Source: Bordetella parapertussis
GTDB lineage: Bacteria > Pseudomonadota > Gammaproteobacteria > Burkholderiales > Casimicrobiaceae
Assembly: GCA_943331295.2 (NCBI GenBank)
Contig: CALQLA020000002.1
Location: forward strand, 1 to 64,000
Direction of reading: 5' to 3'
DNA: 64,000 nt
The position numbers and the translations under genes were made by a program. Below, one piece after another: positions 25,115 to 37,254 of this stretch; position 1 is the stretch's first letter; each line of letters starts with the position of its first letter. The notes under the pieces are model-generated. The model had not been told where the DNA came from. It saw only the letters and a program-made list of their open reading frames with translations, and searched no databases.

Positions 25115-25456
25115 ATGCGCGCCATGGATTCCGGCAGCGACGCGACCGGAGATGGCTCCGGGGCGGACATCGACCCCACGATCTCGTGCGCCGCGTGCGA
25201 GGCCTGCTGCTGCCGGCTCGAGGTGCTGCTGGCCGGCGCCGACGCCCCCCCGGCGCGGTTCGTCGTCGAGGATGCCTGGGGCGGCGCCACGATGCGGCGG
25301 GAGGACGACGGCTGGTGCGCGGCGCTCGACCGCAACACGATGCGATGCACGATCTACAACCGCCGCCCCGCGGTCTGCCGCGAGTTCCCGACCGGAAGCT
25401 ACGACTGCATCGCGCAGCGCGTGCAGTGGCTCCCCGCGCGCGGTCCGGCCGGCTGA
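25115..25456 (+). CDS. YkgJ-family cysteine-cluster protein
   Basis: A 113-residue protein with an N-terminal Cys cluster (SCAACEACCCRLEVLL, about 24-39) and a second group (MRCTIYNRRPAVCREFPTGSYDC, about 77-99). The Cys-x-x-Cys..Cys-x-Ile-Tyr-x-x-Arg-Pro-x-x-Cys-Arg-x-(F/Y)-P layout is that of YkgJ proteins, which probably bind zinc or an Fe-S cluster. Function unknown. GGAGG lies just before the ATG at 25115; a second in-frame ATG at 25124 is an alternative start. Confidence 0.85.
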   Translation: MRAMDSGSDATGDGSGADIDPTISCAACEACCCRLEVLLAGADAPPARFVVEDAWGGATMRREDDGWCAALDRNTMRCTIYNRRPAVCREFPTGSYDCIAQRVQWLPARGPAG

Positions 25457-25775
25457 TCCGGCCGGCTGCGCCCCGCGGTGCCCGCGCGCGCGCCAAGCGC
25501 ACCGGGAAACGGGCGGAGCAGCCCGCCCCCGCAATTCGACGGTTGCCCCGACCTATCGGAGCCTCCAGACTCCCCGCGGGAGTGACGCAGCTATTGGTCG
25601 ATCCCGTATCCATCGCTTGGCGGAACAGTTGCCGTGCGCCGCGGCGCACCCTGTCGTCGATGCCGAGCCCGAGTTCCGCCAATCCAGTTGCACTTCTCCG
25701 CTTTTCCTCGCCCACGGCGATAGTTTCCTGTTGCTGATCGGATGCCGGGATCCGCCTCGAATACAAAAGGTGAAA
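25457..25775. other. Non-coding gap before the lipoxygenase gene
   Basis: Inspected on both strands. No frame shows a recognisable protein, and no clear hairpin or promoter consensus is seen, apart from the stretch near 25766-25778 (AAAAGGTG) that serves as ribosome-binding site of the next gene. It presumably carries the lipoxygenase promoter. Confidence 0.5.
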
Positions 25776-27743
25776 ATGATGAACCAAGAGAAGAAACCCG
25801 ATCCGACGGTGCGGGAAGCCGCAGGCGAAGTTTCCCGCCGCCGTTTCCTGCAAGGGACCGTCGCGACCGCCGCCGGCGCGCTCGCGCTGCAGCAGAGCCG
25901 GAACGCCACGGCCGCCGGCCCGGACGCGGACGCTCCGCTGCTCGCAACCCGCCAGCCGGCCGTTTCGGAGGGCAGAGCCGCGCTGACCACTGTCGCGAAC
26001 GCATACGACTACGACGTCCTCCCGCCGCTCGCAATGCTCAAGAATCTCTCCCGAGGCGACCTGCCCTCGAAAGTCTGGCTGGCGAAGGTGGCCGCAGTCG
26101 TCGTCACCATCCTGCAGAACGGCCGCTTGATCACGCAGGCGAGCGGGGCGGGGACCGACGGCAATGATCGGGACGCCGGGGCTGGAGTGACGGCCGACAG
26201 CATCCGGGCCAGGGTCCTTCGGGGACCCGACGAAGACGCAGCGGCGTGGATCCTGCGCATGTTCGACCTCATCGAGTCCGAGTCCGAGTCCCGGTCCCAG
26301 TCCCCCAAGAGCGCGCTCGCTGGCGCGACCCTCGCGCAATACAACGCGCTCTTCCAGGCAATCCCGCTGCCGGCGATCGCCGGCAACTTCCAGACCGACG
26401 CGTCCTTTGCGTACCTTCGGGTCGCAGGTCCCAATCCCACCGTCCTGTCCCGGGTTCCGGAAGCGGGCCTGCCGGCCAATTTCCCGGTCACCGACCAGAT
26501 GTACCGCTCCGTGCTCGGCGACGACGCGCTGGCGCTGGCACTGTCCGAGGGTCGCCTCTACATCGCGGACTACGCGGGCCTGGAGCCGCTGTGCGACGGC
26601 ACCTTCCCGAGTTGGCAAAAATACGCTTTCGAGCCGATCGCGCTCTTCGCCGTGCCGAGGAAGAGCGCGAAGCCGGGTCCCAGGTTGCTGGTGCCGGTGG
26701 CGATCCAGTGCGGCCAGGAACCCGCCGGGAACCCGATCATCATTCCGTCGGATGGCGACGCCTGGCTCGCCGCCAAGACCGTGGTCCAGATCGCGGACGG
26801 CAACCACCACGAACTGATCGCCCACCTCGGACGCACCCACCTGCTGGTCGAGCCCTTTGCGATCGCGACCCCGAAGTGGCTGAACCAACAGCACCCCTTG
26901 CGCAGGCTGCTCGAACCGCACCTCGAGGGCACCCGGTTCATCAACTGGGCGGCCGGAAAAACCCTGATCACGCCCAAGGGCACCGTGGACAAGCTGCTGT
27001 CCGGCACCATCGACGCCGACCGCTGTGCCGCGGTCCGGGTTACGGCCAGCCGGACCTTCGACGAATCGTTCCTGCCGGAATGGCTGGCGGCACAGGGTCT
27101 CGACGACCTCGAGAAGCTCCCGGTCTTCCCGTTTCGCGACGACGCCATGTTGCTCTGGGATGCCATCGGCCAGTGGGCAAATGCCTATGTCGCGCTGCAC
27201 TGGCCTGCGGACGAGGACGTTCGGAACGACGTCGAACTGCAGGCGTGGGCGCGCGACCTCGCCGCCTTTCACGGCGGTCGCGTTGCCGGATTCGGCGATG
27301 CGCCCGCAGGAGGGATTCGCACGGCGGCCTACCTCGCCGGTGCGGTTCAGATGATCATCTTCACCGCCAGCGCCATGCACGCCGCGGTCAATTTCCCCCA
27401 GGCAGACATCATGAGCTACGCCCCGGCCATGCCGCTTGCGGGCTACACCGCCGGGCCGGCCCAGGGAACACCGACGAGCCGGGAGGACTGGCTCCGGCTG
27501 CTGCCCCCGATCCCGCAGGCGCTGGCGCAACTCAATCTTGGTTATTTGCTCGGGAGCGTGCACTACACCGTGCTGGGCCTCTATGGGCCGGGACATTTCA
27601 GCGCGCCGGCGGAAGTCGCCGCCCTCAGGGTGTTCCAGCGGCGCCTGCTGGAAATCACCGCGATCATCGGCCTGCGCAACCGCCTCCGCGCGCCCTACCC
27701 GTATCTATCGCCCGACAGGATCCCCCAGAGCATCAACATCTGA
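25776..27743 (+). CDS. Tat-exported lipoxygenase
   Basis: A 655-residue iron lipoxygenase, which inserts O2 into polyunsaturated fatty acids. The N-terminus has a twin-arginine signal (SRRRFLQGTVATAAGALA, residues 20-37), predicting export to the periplasm or beyond. The iron ligands are present: H345 and H350 in HHELIAHLGRTH, H535 and N539 in SAMHAAVNF, and the C-terminal Ile655 (QSINI). The helix-9 block VQIADGNHHEL and EPFAIAT match the family. Length is close to that of bacterial enzymes (about 650-690) rather than plant ones, with no separate PLAT domain seen. Start: ATG-ATG at 25776 after AAAAGGTG. Confidence 0.94.
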   Translation: MMNQEKKPDPTVREAAGEVSRRRFLQGTVATAAGALALQQSRNATAAGPDADAPLLATRQPAVSEGRAALTTVANAYDYDVLPPLAMLKNLSRGDLPSKVWLAKVAAVVVTILQNGRLITQASGAGTDGNDRDAGAGVTADSIRARVLRGPDEDAAAWILRMFDLIESESESRSQSPKSALAGATLAQYNALFQAIPLPAIAGNFQTDASFAYLRVAGPNPTVLSRVPEAGLPANFPVTDQMYRSVLGDDALALALSEGRLYIADYAGLEPLCDGTFPSWQKYAFEPIALFAVPRKSAKPGPRLLVPVAIQCGQEPAGNPIIIPSDGDAWLAAKTVVQIADGNHHELIAHLGRTHLLVEPFAIATPKWLNQQHPLRRLLEPHLEGTRFINWAAGKTLITPKGTVDKLLSGTIDADRCAAVRVTASRTFDESFLPEWLAAQGLDDLEKLPVFPFRDDAMLLWDAIGQWANAYVALHWPADEDVRNDVELQAWARDLAAFHGGRVAGFGDAPAGGIRTAAYLAGAVQMIIFTASAMHAAVNFPQADIMSYAPAMPLAGYTAGPAQGTPTSREDWLRLLPPIPQALAQLNLGYLLGSVHYTVLGLYGPGHFSAPAEVAALRVFQRRLLEITAIIGLRNRLRAPYPYLSPDRIPQSINI

Positions 27744-27892
27744 GGCGCAGGAAGCCGGGGGGTACGCCACTGCGGTCGCCGCGCGCCGGCGCCCGGCGAC
27801 CAAGACCAGGCATGTCCCCCGGTTCGTCGCGCCATGCCGCGCTTCGGCGCGGGAGTGCCCCTTCGTGTCCGGCAGGCTGCTCGCCGTGATTG

Positions 27893-29284
27893 CTACGACG
27901 GCGCCTTGACGACGCGTGGCGCGCTGCCGTCCGCGCGCAGCGTGAGCGTGATGAACAGCATCACGACCATCATCGCCGCGACGGCGACATAGGCAACGCC
28001 GAAGCCCCGCGCGCCGCCGCCGCTGAAATCGGCCATGGCGCCGATCGCCGCGGCCGACAGCAGCGTGCCGATGCTGGTGCAGATGTTGATCAGTCCCTGC
28101 GCGGCGCCGCGCAGCGGGGCCGGCGCCTCGTCGATCGCGATCGAACGCAGCGCGCCGCCCACCACGATGCCCACGCCCAAGCCGATGGGCATCGATGCCG
28201 CCAGGAAGCCCCACAGCCCGAAGCCGGTGATCGCCGACCCGCCGTAGCCCAGCGCCAGCAGCGCGAAACCGGCGAGAATCAGCCCGCGCGCGCCGATCCG
28301 GTTCAGCAGCCGTCCGCCGCCCATCGACCCCAGCATCGAGCAAATCACCAGCGGCAGCAGCACGAAGCCCGCGTTCTGCGCCGACACGCCGTACGCCATC
28401 GTGGCGATGGACGTGAGGAAGACCACGCTGCCCATGCCGAAGCCGGCGCCGACCGTCAGCAGGTAGGTGATCGCGAGCCGGCGGTTGGCGAACAGCGACA
28501 GCGGGATCATCGGGCTCGCCGCCCGCCGCTCGACGCCGACCAGGAGGACCAGCATCGCGCCGACGATGCCGAGGAACCATGGCCACAGCACGACGCCGGC
28601 GAGCCCGTCCAGCACGCGAGTGATGCCGAGCACGAGAGCCCCCAGCAGCACGAAGACGACGGCGATGCCGGAGAAGTCGAGCGGCGGCAGGTGGCCCGAC
28701 GGGCGGTGCGCCGGCAGCACGCGGGCGCCGAGCCAGAGCACGACGGCGGCGATCGGCAGGTTGGCCAGGAAGATCCAGTGCCACGAGGCCACCACCATCA
28801 GCAGCGCCGCCATCGGCGGGCCGAGGACGAAGGCCATGCCGTAGGTGGCGCCGATGAGGCCCAGCGCCCGGCCGCGCTCCGCCGGAGGAAAGGCATCGCC
28901 GATCACGGCGCTGGCGGTGGGAATGATCCCCCCCGCGCCGATGCCCTGGATGACGCGGCCGGCGACGATCATCCAGAACCGCGGCGACAGCGCGATCACC
29001 AGCGAACCGAGCGCGAACAGCGCGATGCTGGCGAGGTAGACCGGCCGCCGGCCGTGGCGGTCGGAGAGGTTCGCGAGCAGCGCGGTGCTGCACAGCGAGA
29101 ACAGGATGAACACGATCAGCACGAGGCCGACCTCGCGATTGTCGACGCCGAACGCGGCGCGCAGCGCCGGTATCGCCGGCGCGATCACCGCGGTGTCGAG
29201 CGCGGCCATGAATACGCCGATGAACAGCACGGGCATGAGCCGGCGCGTCGCCGGATCGCCGTGCGATTTTGCTGCTGAAGACAT
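27893..29284 (-). CDS. MFS transporter, DHA2-like (multidrug efflux type)
   Basis: A 463-residue membrane protein of the major facilitator superfamily. The motif-A loop is NLSDRHGRRPVYL (about 72-84) and motif C is IGATYGMAFVLGPPMAALLM (about 143-162), typical of drug:H+ antiporters. About fourteen hydrophobic segments fit DHA2. Motif D-like LDTAVIAPAIPAL is near the N-terminus. It likely expels a toxic small molecule. It is divergent from fadD, with a TATAAT box 45 bases upstream of its ATG. Confidence 0.93.
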   Translation of the reverse strand: MSSAAKSHGDPATRRLMPVLFIGVFMAALDTAVIAPAIPALRAAFGVDNREVGLVLIVFILFSLCSTALLANLSDRHGRRPVYLASIALFALGSLVIALSPRFWMIVAGRVIQGIGAGGIIPTASAVIGDAFPPAERGRALGLIGATYGMAFVLGPPMAALLMVVASWHWIFLANLPIAAVVLWLGARVLPAHRPSGHLPPLDFSGIAVVFVLLGALVLGITRVLDGLAGVVLWPWFLGIVGAMLVLLVGVERRAASPMIPLSLFANRRLAITYLLTVGAGFGMGSVVFLTSIATMAYGVSAQNAGFVLLPLVICSMLGSMGGGRLLNRIGARGLILAGFALLALGYGGSAITGFGLWGFLAASMPIGLGVGIVVGGALRSIAIDEAPAPLRGAAQGLINICTSIGTLLSAAAIGAMADFSGGGARGFGVAYVAVAAMMVVMLFITLTLRADGSAPRVVKAPS

Positions 29285-29329
29285 GGGTTCCCCACGAGGC
29301 GCGCGCGATGCGGATGCGCGCGCAGCGAT

Positions 29330-29335
29330 ATTATA
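29330..29335 (-). promoter_or_regulatory. Candidate -10 box for the MFS gene
   Basis: On the minus strand the sequence is a perfect TATAAT about 46 bases before the ATG at 29284, in a patch that stands out from the GC-rich surroundings. No good -35 hexamer is seen 16-18 bases upstream, so an activator may be needed. Confidence 0.45.
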
Positions 29336-29569
29336 GGGTGCCGGGGCCCCGGCGCGGCGCGGCCCTGGCCGCCGCCGCTATCGTACGAGACCTTGATGCG
29401 ACGCAAGGCCGGGCGGGAAAAATCCGACTACCCTCGAATTCTGCCCCGCAGTTGTGCGCGCGGTTGCGTGTTTCCCGTGCGCGGTTGCGCGCCGGTGCGG
29501 GCGCCCGGGTCCGCTGCCGGCAAGGCGGACTCGACGCGACCGTGCTGCCGGCTCAAGCAGGAGGACGTC

Positions 29570-31243
29570 GTGGACAAGATCTGGCTGCAACAGTATCCGA
29601 AGGGCATTCCGGCGGAAATCGATCTCGACGAATACGCCTCGCTCAAGGCCATCCTCGAGCGGAGCTGCGCCCGGTACGGGGCGCGACCCGCCTACAGCAA
29701 CATGGGCGCGTCGATCACGTATCACGCGCTGGACCGCGCCAGCCGCGACTTCGGCGCCTGGCTGCAGCACGTCGCCGGGCTGGCGAAGGGCGACCGGGTG
29801 GCGATCATGCTGCCCAACCTGCTGCAATACCCCGTCGCGCTGTTCGGTGCGCTTCGGGCCGGCATGACCGTCGTCAACGTCAACCCGATGTACACGGCGC
29901 GCGAGCTCCTGCACCAGCTGAAGGACTCCGGCGCCACGGTCATCGTCGTACTGGAGAACTTCGCGCACGTCGTGCAGCAGGTGCTCGCCGAGACCGCGGT
30001 GCGCACCGTCGTCACGACCCAGGTCGGCGATCTCTTCCCGCGCGCCAAGGGCATCGTCACCAACCTCGTGGTCAAGCACGTGAAGAAGATGGTGCCGCGC
30101 TGGCGGATCGCCGGCGCCGTCCCAATCCGGGCCGCGCTGCGGCAGGGCCGCGCGCACGCCCTCGACGACGTTACGCTCACGCACGACGACATCGCGTTCC
30201 TGCAATACACGGGCGGGACCACCGGCGTGGCGAAAGGCGCGATGCTGACGCACGGCAACCTCGTCGCCAACGTCCAGCAGGTGGCGGCGTGGATCGCGCG
30301 TGACCTCGAGGACGGCAAGGAAACCGCGATCCTCCCGCTGCCGCTCTACCACGTCTACGCGCTCACCTCGAACCTCGTGTTCATGAAGATCGGCGCGCAC
30401 GTCATCCTGATCACCAATCCGCGGGACATGCCGACGTTCGTCAAGACGCTGAAGCAGCAGAAGTTCACCGTGATGATCGGCGTCAACACGCTGTACAACG
30501 CACTGCTCAACGCGCCGGGGTTCGCGCAGGTTTCCACGCGCGACATCAAGATGGCCAACGCCGGCGGCATGGCCGTGCAGCGCGCGGTCGCCGAGAAATG
30601 GAAGGCGATCACCGGCGTGCCGCTGGTCGAGAGCTATGGCCTCACCGAGACCTCCCCCGCCGCCATCTCGAACACGCTCGACATCGAGGACTGGACGGGG
30701 AACATCGGCGTGCCGGTGCCTTCCACGGAGGCGGCGATCCTCGACGACGACGGCGTCGAGGTGCCCGTCGGCGAGGTCAACGAGATCTGCATCCGCGGGC
30801 CGCAGGTGATGAAGGGCTACTGGAACCGCCCCGCGGAAACGGCGAACGTCTTCACCCACGACGGGTGGCTGCGCACCGGCGACATGGGCTTCATGGACGC
30901 GCGCGGCAGCTTCAAGATCACGGATCGCAAGAAGGACATGATCATCGTCTCGGGCTTCAAGGTGTTCCCGAACGAGATCGAGGACGTCGTGATGATGCAT
31001 CCCGGCGTGCTGGAGGTGGCGGCGGTCGGCGTGGCCGACGAAAAGTCCGGCGAGGCCGTCAAGATCGTCGTCGTCCGGAAGGACCCCGCGCTGACCGAGC
31101 GGGAACTGCTCGATCACTGCCGGAAGAGCTTGACCGGATACAAAGTCCCGAAGATCATCGCGTTTCGGGACGAACCGCTGCCCAAGTCCAACATCGGAAA
31201 GATACTGCGGCGCGAACTGCGCGATCCCCCCAAAACCGGCTGA
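29570..31243 (+). CDS. fadD: Long-chain fatty-acid--CoA ligase
   Basis: A 557-residue AMP-forming acyl-CoA synthetase of the FadD group, which activates free fatty acids for beta-oxidation at the inner membrane. The P-loop is LQYTGGTTGVAKGAMLTH (about 204-221). YGLTETSP lies near 361, and the adenine/hinge block DGWLRTGDMGFMDARGSFKITDRKKDMIIVSGFKV near 431-465 is followed by the catalytic Lys region SNIGKILRREL at the end. The start is GTG at 29570 after GCAGGAGGA. It is encoded divergently from the MFS gene and followed after 30 bases by a BASS-like transporter. Confidence 0.94.
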   Translation: MDKIWLQQYPKGIPAEIDLDEYASLKAILERSCARYGARPAYSNMGASITYHALDRASRDFGAWLQHVAGLAKGDRVAIMLPNLLQYPVALFGALRAGMTVVNVNPMYTARELLHQLKDSGATVIVVLENFAHVVQQVLAETAVRTVVTTQVGDLFPRAKGIVTNLVVKHVKKMVPRWRIAGAVPIRAALRQGRAHALDDVTLTHDDIAFLQYTGGTTGVAKGAMLTHGNLVANVQQVAAWIARDLEDGKETAILPLPLYHVYALTSNLVFMKIGAHVILITNPRDMPTFVKTLKQQKFTVMIGVNTLYNALLNAPGFAQVSTRDIKMANAGGMAVQRAVAEKWKAITGVPLVESYGLTETSPAAISNTLDIEDWTGNIGVPVPSTEAAILDDDGVEVPVGEVNEICIRGPQVMKGYWNRPAETANVFTHDGWLRTGDMGFMDARGSFKITDRKKDMIIVSGFKVFPNEIEDVVMMHPGVLEVAAVGVADEKSGEAVKIVVVRKDPALTERELLDHCRKSLTGYKVPKIIAFRDEPLPKSNIGKILRRELRDPPKTG

Positions 31244-31273
31244 GCCCGACATCCCATCGGGCGCCCAAACCCG

Positions 31274-32116
31274 ATGCTCATACCTTTCCAGTGGATCGGC
31301 CCGGTCGCCGCCGTCGCCGTCTTCACGGTGATGTTCGCGCTGGGCCTGATGCTCGGGCGCGAGCAGATCGCCGCGGCGCTCGAGCGCCGGGTCGTGCTCG
31401 CGGCGGTCGTCTTCGCGGTGGTCGTGCCCGTGCCGGCGCTCGCGGTGATCGCGGTGAAGCTGTTCGCGCTGAAAGGCCCCGTTGCCGTGGGCATCGTTCT
31501 GATGGCGATCTCGCCGGGTGCGCCGGTGGCTTTGCGCCGCGCGCTCGACGCCGGCGGGCATCGCGAATTCGTGCCGGCGCTGCACCTCGCGATCGTGCTC
31601 CTCGCCGTGCTGACCGTGCCCGCGACCATCGCCATCCTCGACTGGATCTTCGCGACCGCTTTCACCGTCGCGCCGTTCCACATCGGCCGGCAGGTGTTCT
31701 TCGCGCAGCTCCTGCCGCTGGGACTGGGCGCCGGGCTTCGCGCCTGGCGGCCCGCGGCCGCCGCGCGGATCGAGCCGCGGCTTTCGCGCGCGGGCAACCT
31801 GCTGCTTCTCCCGGTCGCCGCCATGGTGCTCGTCGACCTCCCTGCGATCATCGGCGCGACCGGCTGGACGCCCATGATCGCCGGGATCGTGATGACCGCC
31901 TGCGCGCTGGCGACCGGCGCCGTCTTCGCGGGCCGCGACGCCGCGGTGCGCCCGGCGGCTGCGGTGGCGGCCGCCATGCGGAACCCCGGCCTCGCACTGG
32001 TGATCGCGACGGTGAACCACGCGCCGCCGGCCGTCGCCGCGTCGGTGATCGGCTATGCGCTGGGACTCGGTCTCGTGATGGCGGCGTTCCTGCGCTGGTG
32101 CCGGCGCGGCGACTGA
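31274..32116 (+). CDS. Bile acid:sodium symporter (BASS)-like membrane protein
   Basis: A 280-residue inner-membrane protein with eight to ten hydrophobic segments. The N-terminal FTVMFALGLMLGREQI is the BASS opening motif, and MAISPGAPVALRRALDAGG occupies the position of the family substrate/sodium loop. AAAMRNPGLALVIATVNH near 232 matches the second crossing motif (RNxGLAL). The family carries organic anions. The gene starts 30 bases after fadD on the same strand, so co-transcription is likely. Confidence 0.83.
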   Translation: MLIPFQWIGPVAAVAVFTVMFALGLMLGREQIAAALERRVVLAAVVFAVVVPVPALAVIAVKLFALKGPVAVGIVLMAISPGAPVALRRALDAGGHREFVPALHLAIVLLAVLTVPATIAILDWIFATAFTVAPFHIGRQVFFAQLLPLGLGAGLRAWRPAAAARIEPRLSRAGNLLLLPVAAMVLVDLPAIIGATGWTPMIAGIVMTACALATGAVFAGRDAAVRPAAAVAAAMRNPGLALVIATVNHAPPAVAASVIGYALGLGLVMAAFLRWCRRGD

Positions 32117-32127
32117 CCCCGGCGTGT

Positions 32128-32937
32128 TCAGCCCTGCCCGCGCCCCGGCTCGGCGCCGGGCCGCAGCAGCAGCTGGTCCGCGGGCGACATCACGCGCGTG
32201 CGGATCAGCATCGTGCCCACCAGCGAGGTGAGGCCCGACGCCGCGAACACCATCGCCAGCACCACGAACTGGTAGATCGCCGCATAGACGGGATCTGCGC
32301 CGGACAGCAGCATGCCCGCCATCAGCCCGGGAATCCAGACAATGCCCAGCGAGCGCAGCGAGTCGATCGCGGGGATGAGGCTCGACTCGAACGCCGTGCG
32401 CACGTAGGGCGCGACACTCGCGCGGCCGTCGGCGCCGAGCGCGAGCGCCGTCTCGATCTCGCCGGCGTGCGCCAGCACGTCGGCGCGGAACCGGTTGAGC
32501 GCCAGGCCGTTGGTGTTCATCGCATTCGCGATCAGCATGCTGCCCACCGGCACCAGCGTCGTCAGCGTGGTGCCGATCACGCCCAGCAGCGTCATCACGG
32601 CGATCACCGCGCCCGCGCCGCAGGCGATTGCCCACACCGATACCTGGAACGCCTGCGGCATGCCCTTGGCGCGCCGTGCCGACGTGGCGCCCGCGGCAAC
32701 GACCATCACGACGAGCAGCAGCACGCTCGTCCACGCCGGGCCGCCCAGGAGCAGCGAGAGCACCGCGCCGACGGCGACGATCTGCACGAGCCCCCGCGCC
32801 AGCGCCACCGCCAGCTCCTGCTCCAGGTGGATCGCCCGCCGCCGGGCGAGCAGCACGACGGCCCCCGCCGCCGCCGCGGCGACGGCGGCCTGCGCGAGCC
32901 CCAGCGCGAGCTTGTCGTGGAACAGCGCGTCAAGCAT
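32128..32937 (-). CDS. fetB: FetB/YbbM-like ABC transporter permease
   Basis: A 269-residue inner-membrane protein with about seven helices, of the UPF0014 (FetB/YbbM) family linked to iron homeostasis and peroxide tolerance in E. coli. Family blocks are ALARGLVQIVAVGAVLSLLLG, VPVGSMLIANAMNTNGLALNRF (the most conserved motif, about 132-153), and IPGLMAGMLLSGADPVYAAIYQFVVL. Its start overlaps the end of the ATPase gene by 8 bases. Function as a metal exporter is inferred from family knowledge. Confidence 0.9.
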   Translation of the reverse strand: MLDALFHDKLALGLAQAAVAAAAAGAVVLLARRRAIHLEQELAVALARGLVQIVAVGAVLSLLLGGPAWTSVLLLVVMVVAAGATSARRAKGMPQAFQVSVWAIACGAGAVIAVMTLLGVIGTTLTTLVPVGSMLIANAMNTNGLALNRFRADVLAHAGEIETALALGADGRASVAPYVRTAFESSLIPAIDSLRSLGIVWIPGLMAGMLLSGADPVYAAIYQFVVLAMVFAASGLTSLVGTMLIRTRVMSPADQLLLRPGAEPGRGQG

Positions 32938-33622
32938 CGAGCACCTCCGATGCCTTGCCGCTGCGCACGATGCGCCCGGCCTCCAGCACCAGCGCCCGCT
33001 GCGCGAGCCGCGCCGCCTGCGCCCGGTCGTGCGTCACCAGCACGCAGGCGATCCCGGGCTCCCGCGGCTGCCCCGGGCGCGTGCCGCGCCCGATCGCGCG
33101 GATGACGGCCTCGATCTCGCGCTTCGCGTCGTCGTCAAGCGCCGACGTCGGCTCGTCCAGCAGCAGTACGTCGGGTGCATTGGCCAGCGCACGGGCGAAG
33201 GAAACGCGCTGCGCCTCGCCGCCCGACAGGTTGGCGCCATCGCGCGCGCCGAAGCCCGCGAGCCCGACGTCCGCCAGCAGTGCGTCGATGCGCTCGGCGC
33301 CCAGTTCCTCACCCCGCTGCCGCGGCCCGTAGCGGAGGTTGTCGGCTACCGTGCCGGGAAAGAGGTGCGGCCGCTGCATCACCATCCCCACGCGCCGCCG
33401 CAGCTCGCGCGGCGCGATCTGCCGGTAGTCGACGCCGTCCACCTGCACCGTGCCCGCCGTCGGCTCGTCGAGCCGGTTGAGGAGGCGCAGCAGCGACGAC
33501 TTGCCCGAGCCGCTGGGGCCGACGATGGCGAGCGTCTCGCCGCGAACGACGTCGAAGGTGGCGTCGCACACCAGGACCCGGCCGGGCACCTCGCGGCCCA
33601 GGCCGGCCACGCGCAGAACCAC
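32930..33622 (-). CDS. fetA: FetA/YbbL-like ABC transporter ATP-binding protein
   Basis: An ATPase of about 230 residues pairing with the FetB-like permease. Walker A is GPSGSGKSS, the Q-loop VMQRPHLFPGTVADNLRYG, the signature LSGGEAQRVSFARAL, Walker [15 protein letters not shown], and the H-loop VLVTHDRAQA. The start is uncertain. GTG at 33622 lies 7 bases after the kinase stop and begins right before VVLRVAGLG; a longer form using TTG at 33655 would overlap the kinase gene by 26 bases. Either way the gene directly follows the sensor kinase. Confidence 0.9.
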   Translation of the reverse strand: MVLRVAGLGREVPGRVLVCDATFDVVRGETLAIVGPSGSGKSSLLRLLNRLDEPTAGTVQVDGVDYRQIAPRELRRRVGMVMQRPHLFPGTVADNLRYGPRQRGEELGAERIDALLADVGLAGFGARDGANLSGGEAQRVSFARALANAPDVLLLDEPTSALDDDAKREIEAVIRAIGRGTRPGQPREPGIACVLVTHDRAQAARLAQRALVLEAGRIVRSGKASEVLDA

Positions 33623-33629
33623 GGGTGGG

Positions 33630-36656
<3,027 letters not shown>

Positions 36657-36885
36657 GCGACGCAATCCACGACGATGCGAAATATCATAGGACAGGACGC
36701 GGTGGTGCGCAGCAGCCCGGGGCAGTCGTTTCCCGGCGTGCACGATGCGTGCCCGCAATCGGACGGGGGGCCACCCCTCCGCACCGGCGCGGCAATGACC
36801 GTGGTTGCGGCAGGATGACCGCGACCGCCGCCCCCCCGCGCCGGCGGCTGGAAGCAGGTCGTTGCGGCAGGGACGGCCGAGGCTG

Positions 36886-37158
36886 TCAGGCCTTATTCTC
36901 GGGGGCGAGCTTGCCGCCGACCTTTTCGCAGGTGCCCTTGGGCACCGACTTCCAGTCGGACGGGTCGCGATCGGCCTTCGCGAGTGTGGCACAACCGTGC
37001 TTGGACGTGCCGCAGTCGTTCTGGCCGGCCTTGGCGATCCCGTAGCATTTCTCGGTGCCGGCCGGCGCCGGGGCATCGTGCGCAGGGGCGGCCGATGCGA
37101 CACCCATGACGAGGAGGCTGGCGACGGCGGCGTGAAGGGTACTGCCGATGGATTTCAT
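36886..37158 (-). CDS. BufA1-like (DUF2282) small periplasmic Cys protein
   Basis: A 90-residue exported protein. The signal peptide is residues 1-23 (..[15 protein letters not shown]). The mature part has the DUF2282 pattern [39 protein letters not shown] with four Cys. Members (BufA1) are precursors of copper-binding bufferin peptides that are normally modified by DUF692/BufB and BufC proteins. No bufB or bufC gene is in this window, so it is an orphan. GGAGAG before the ATG at 37158 supports the start. Confidence 0.88.
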   Translation of the reverse strand: MKSIGSTLHAAVASLLVMGVASAAPAHDAPAPAGTEKCYGIAKAGQNDCGTSKHGCATLAKADRDPSDWKSVPKGTCEKVGGKLAPENKA

Positions 37159-37254
37159 GGATCTCTCCGACGTTGGCTCACGAAATGAGGTTTCGAGCGT
37201 CACATTATGGCGCATCGGACAAAAATGGCGCCCTCCCCTCGGCCGCGTGTGACG

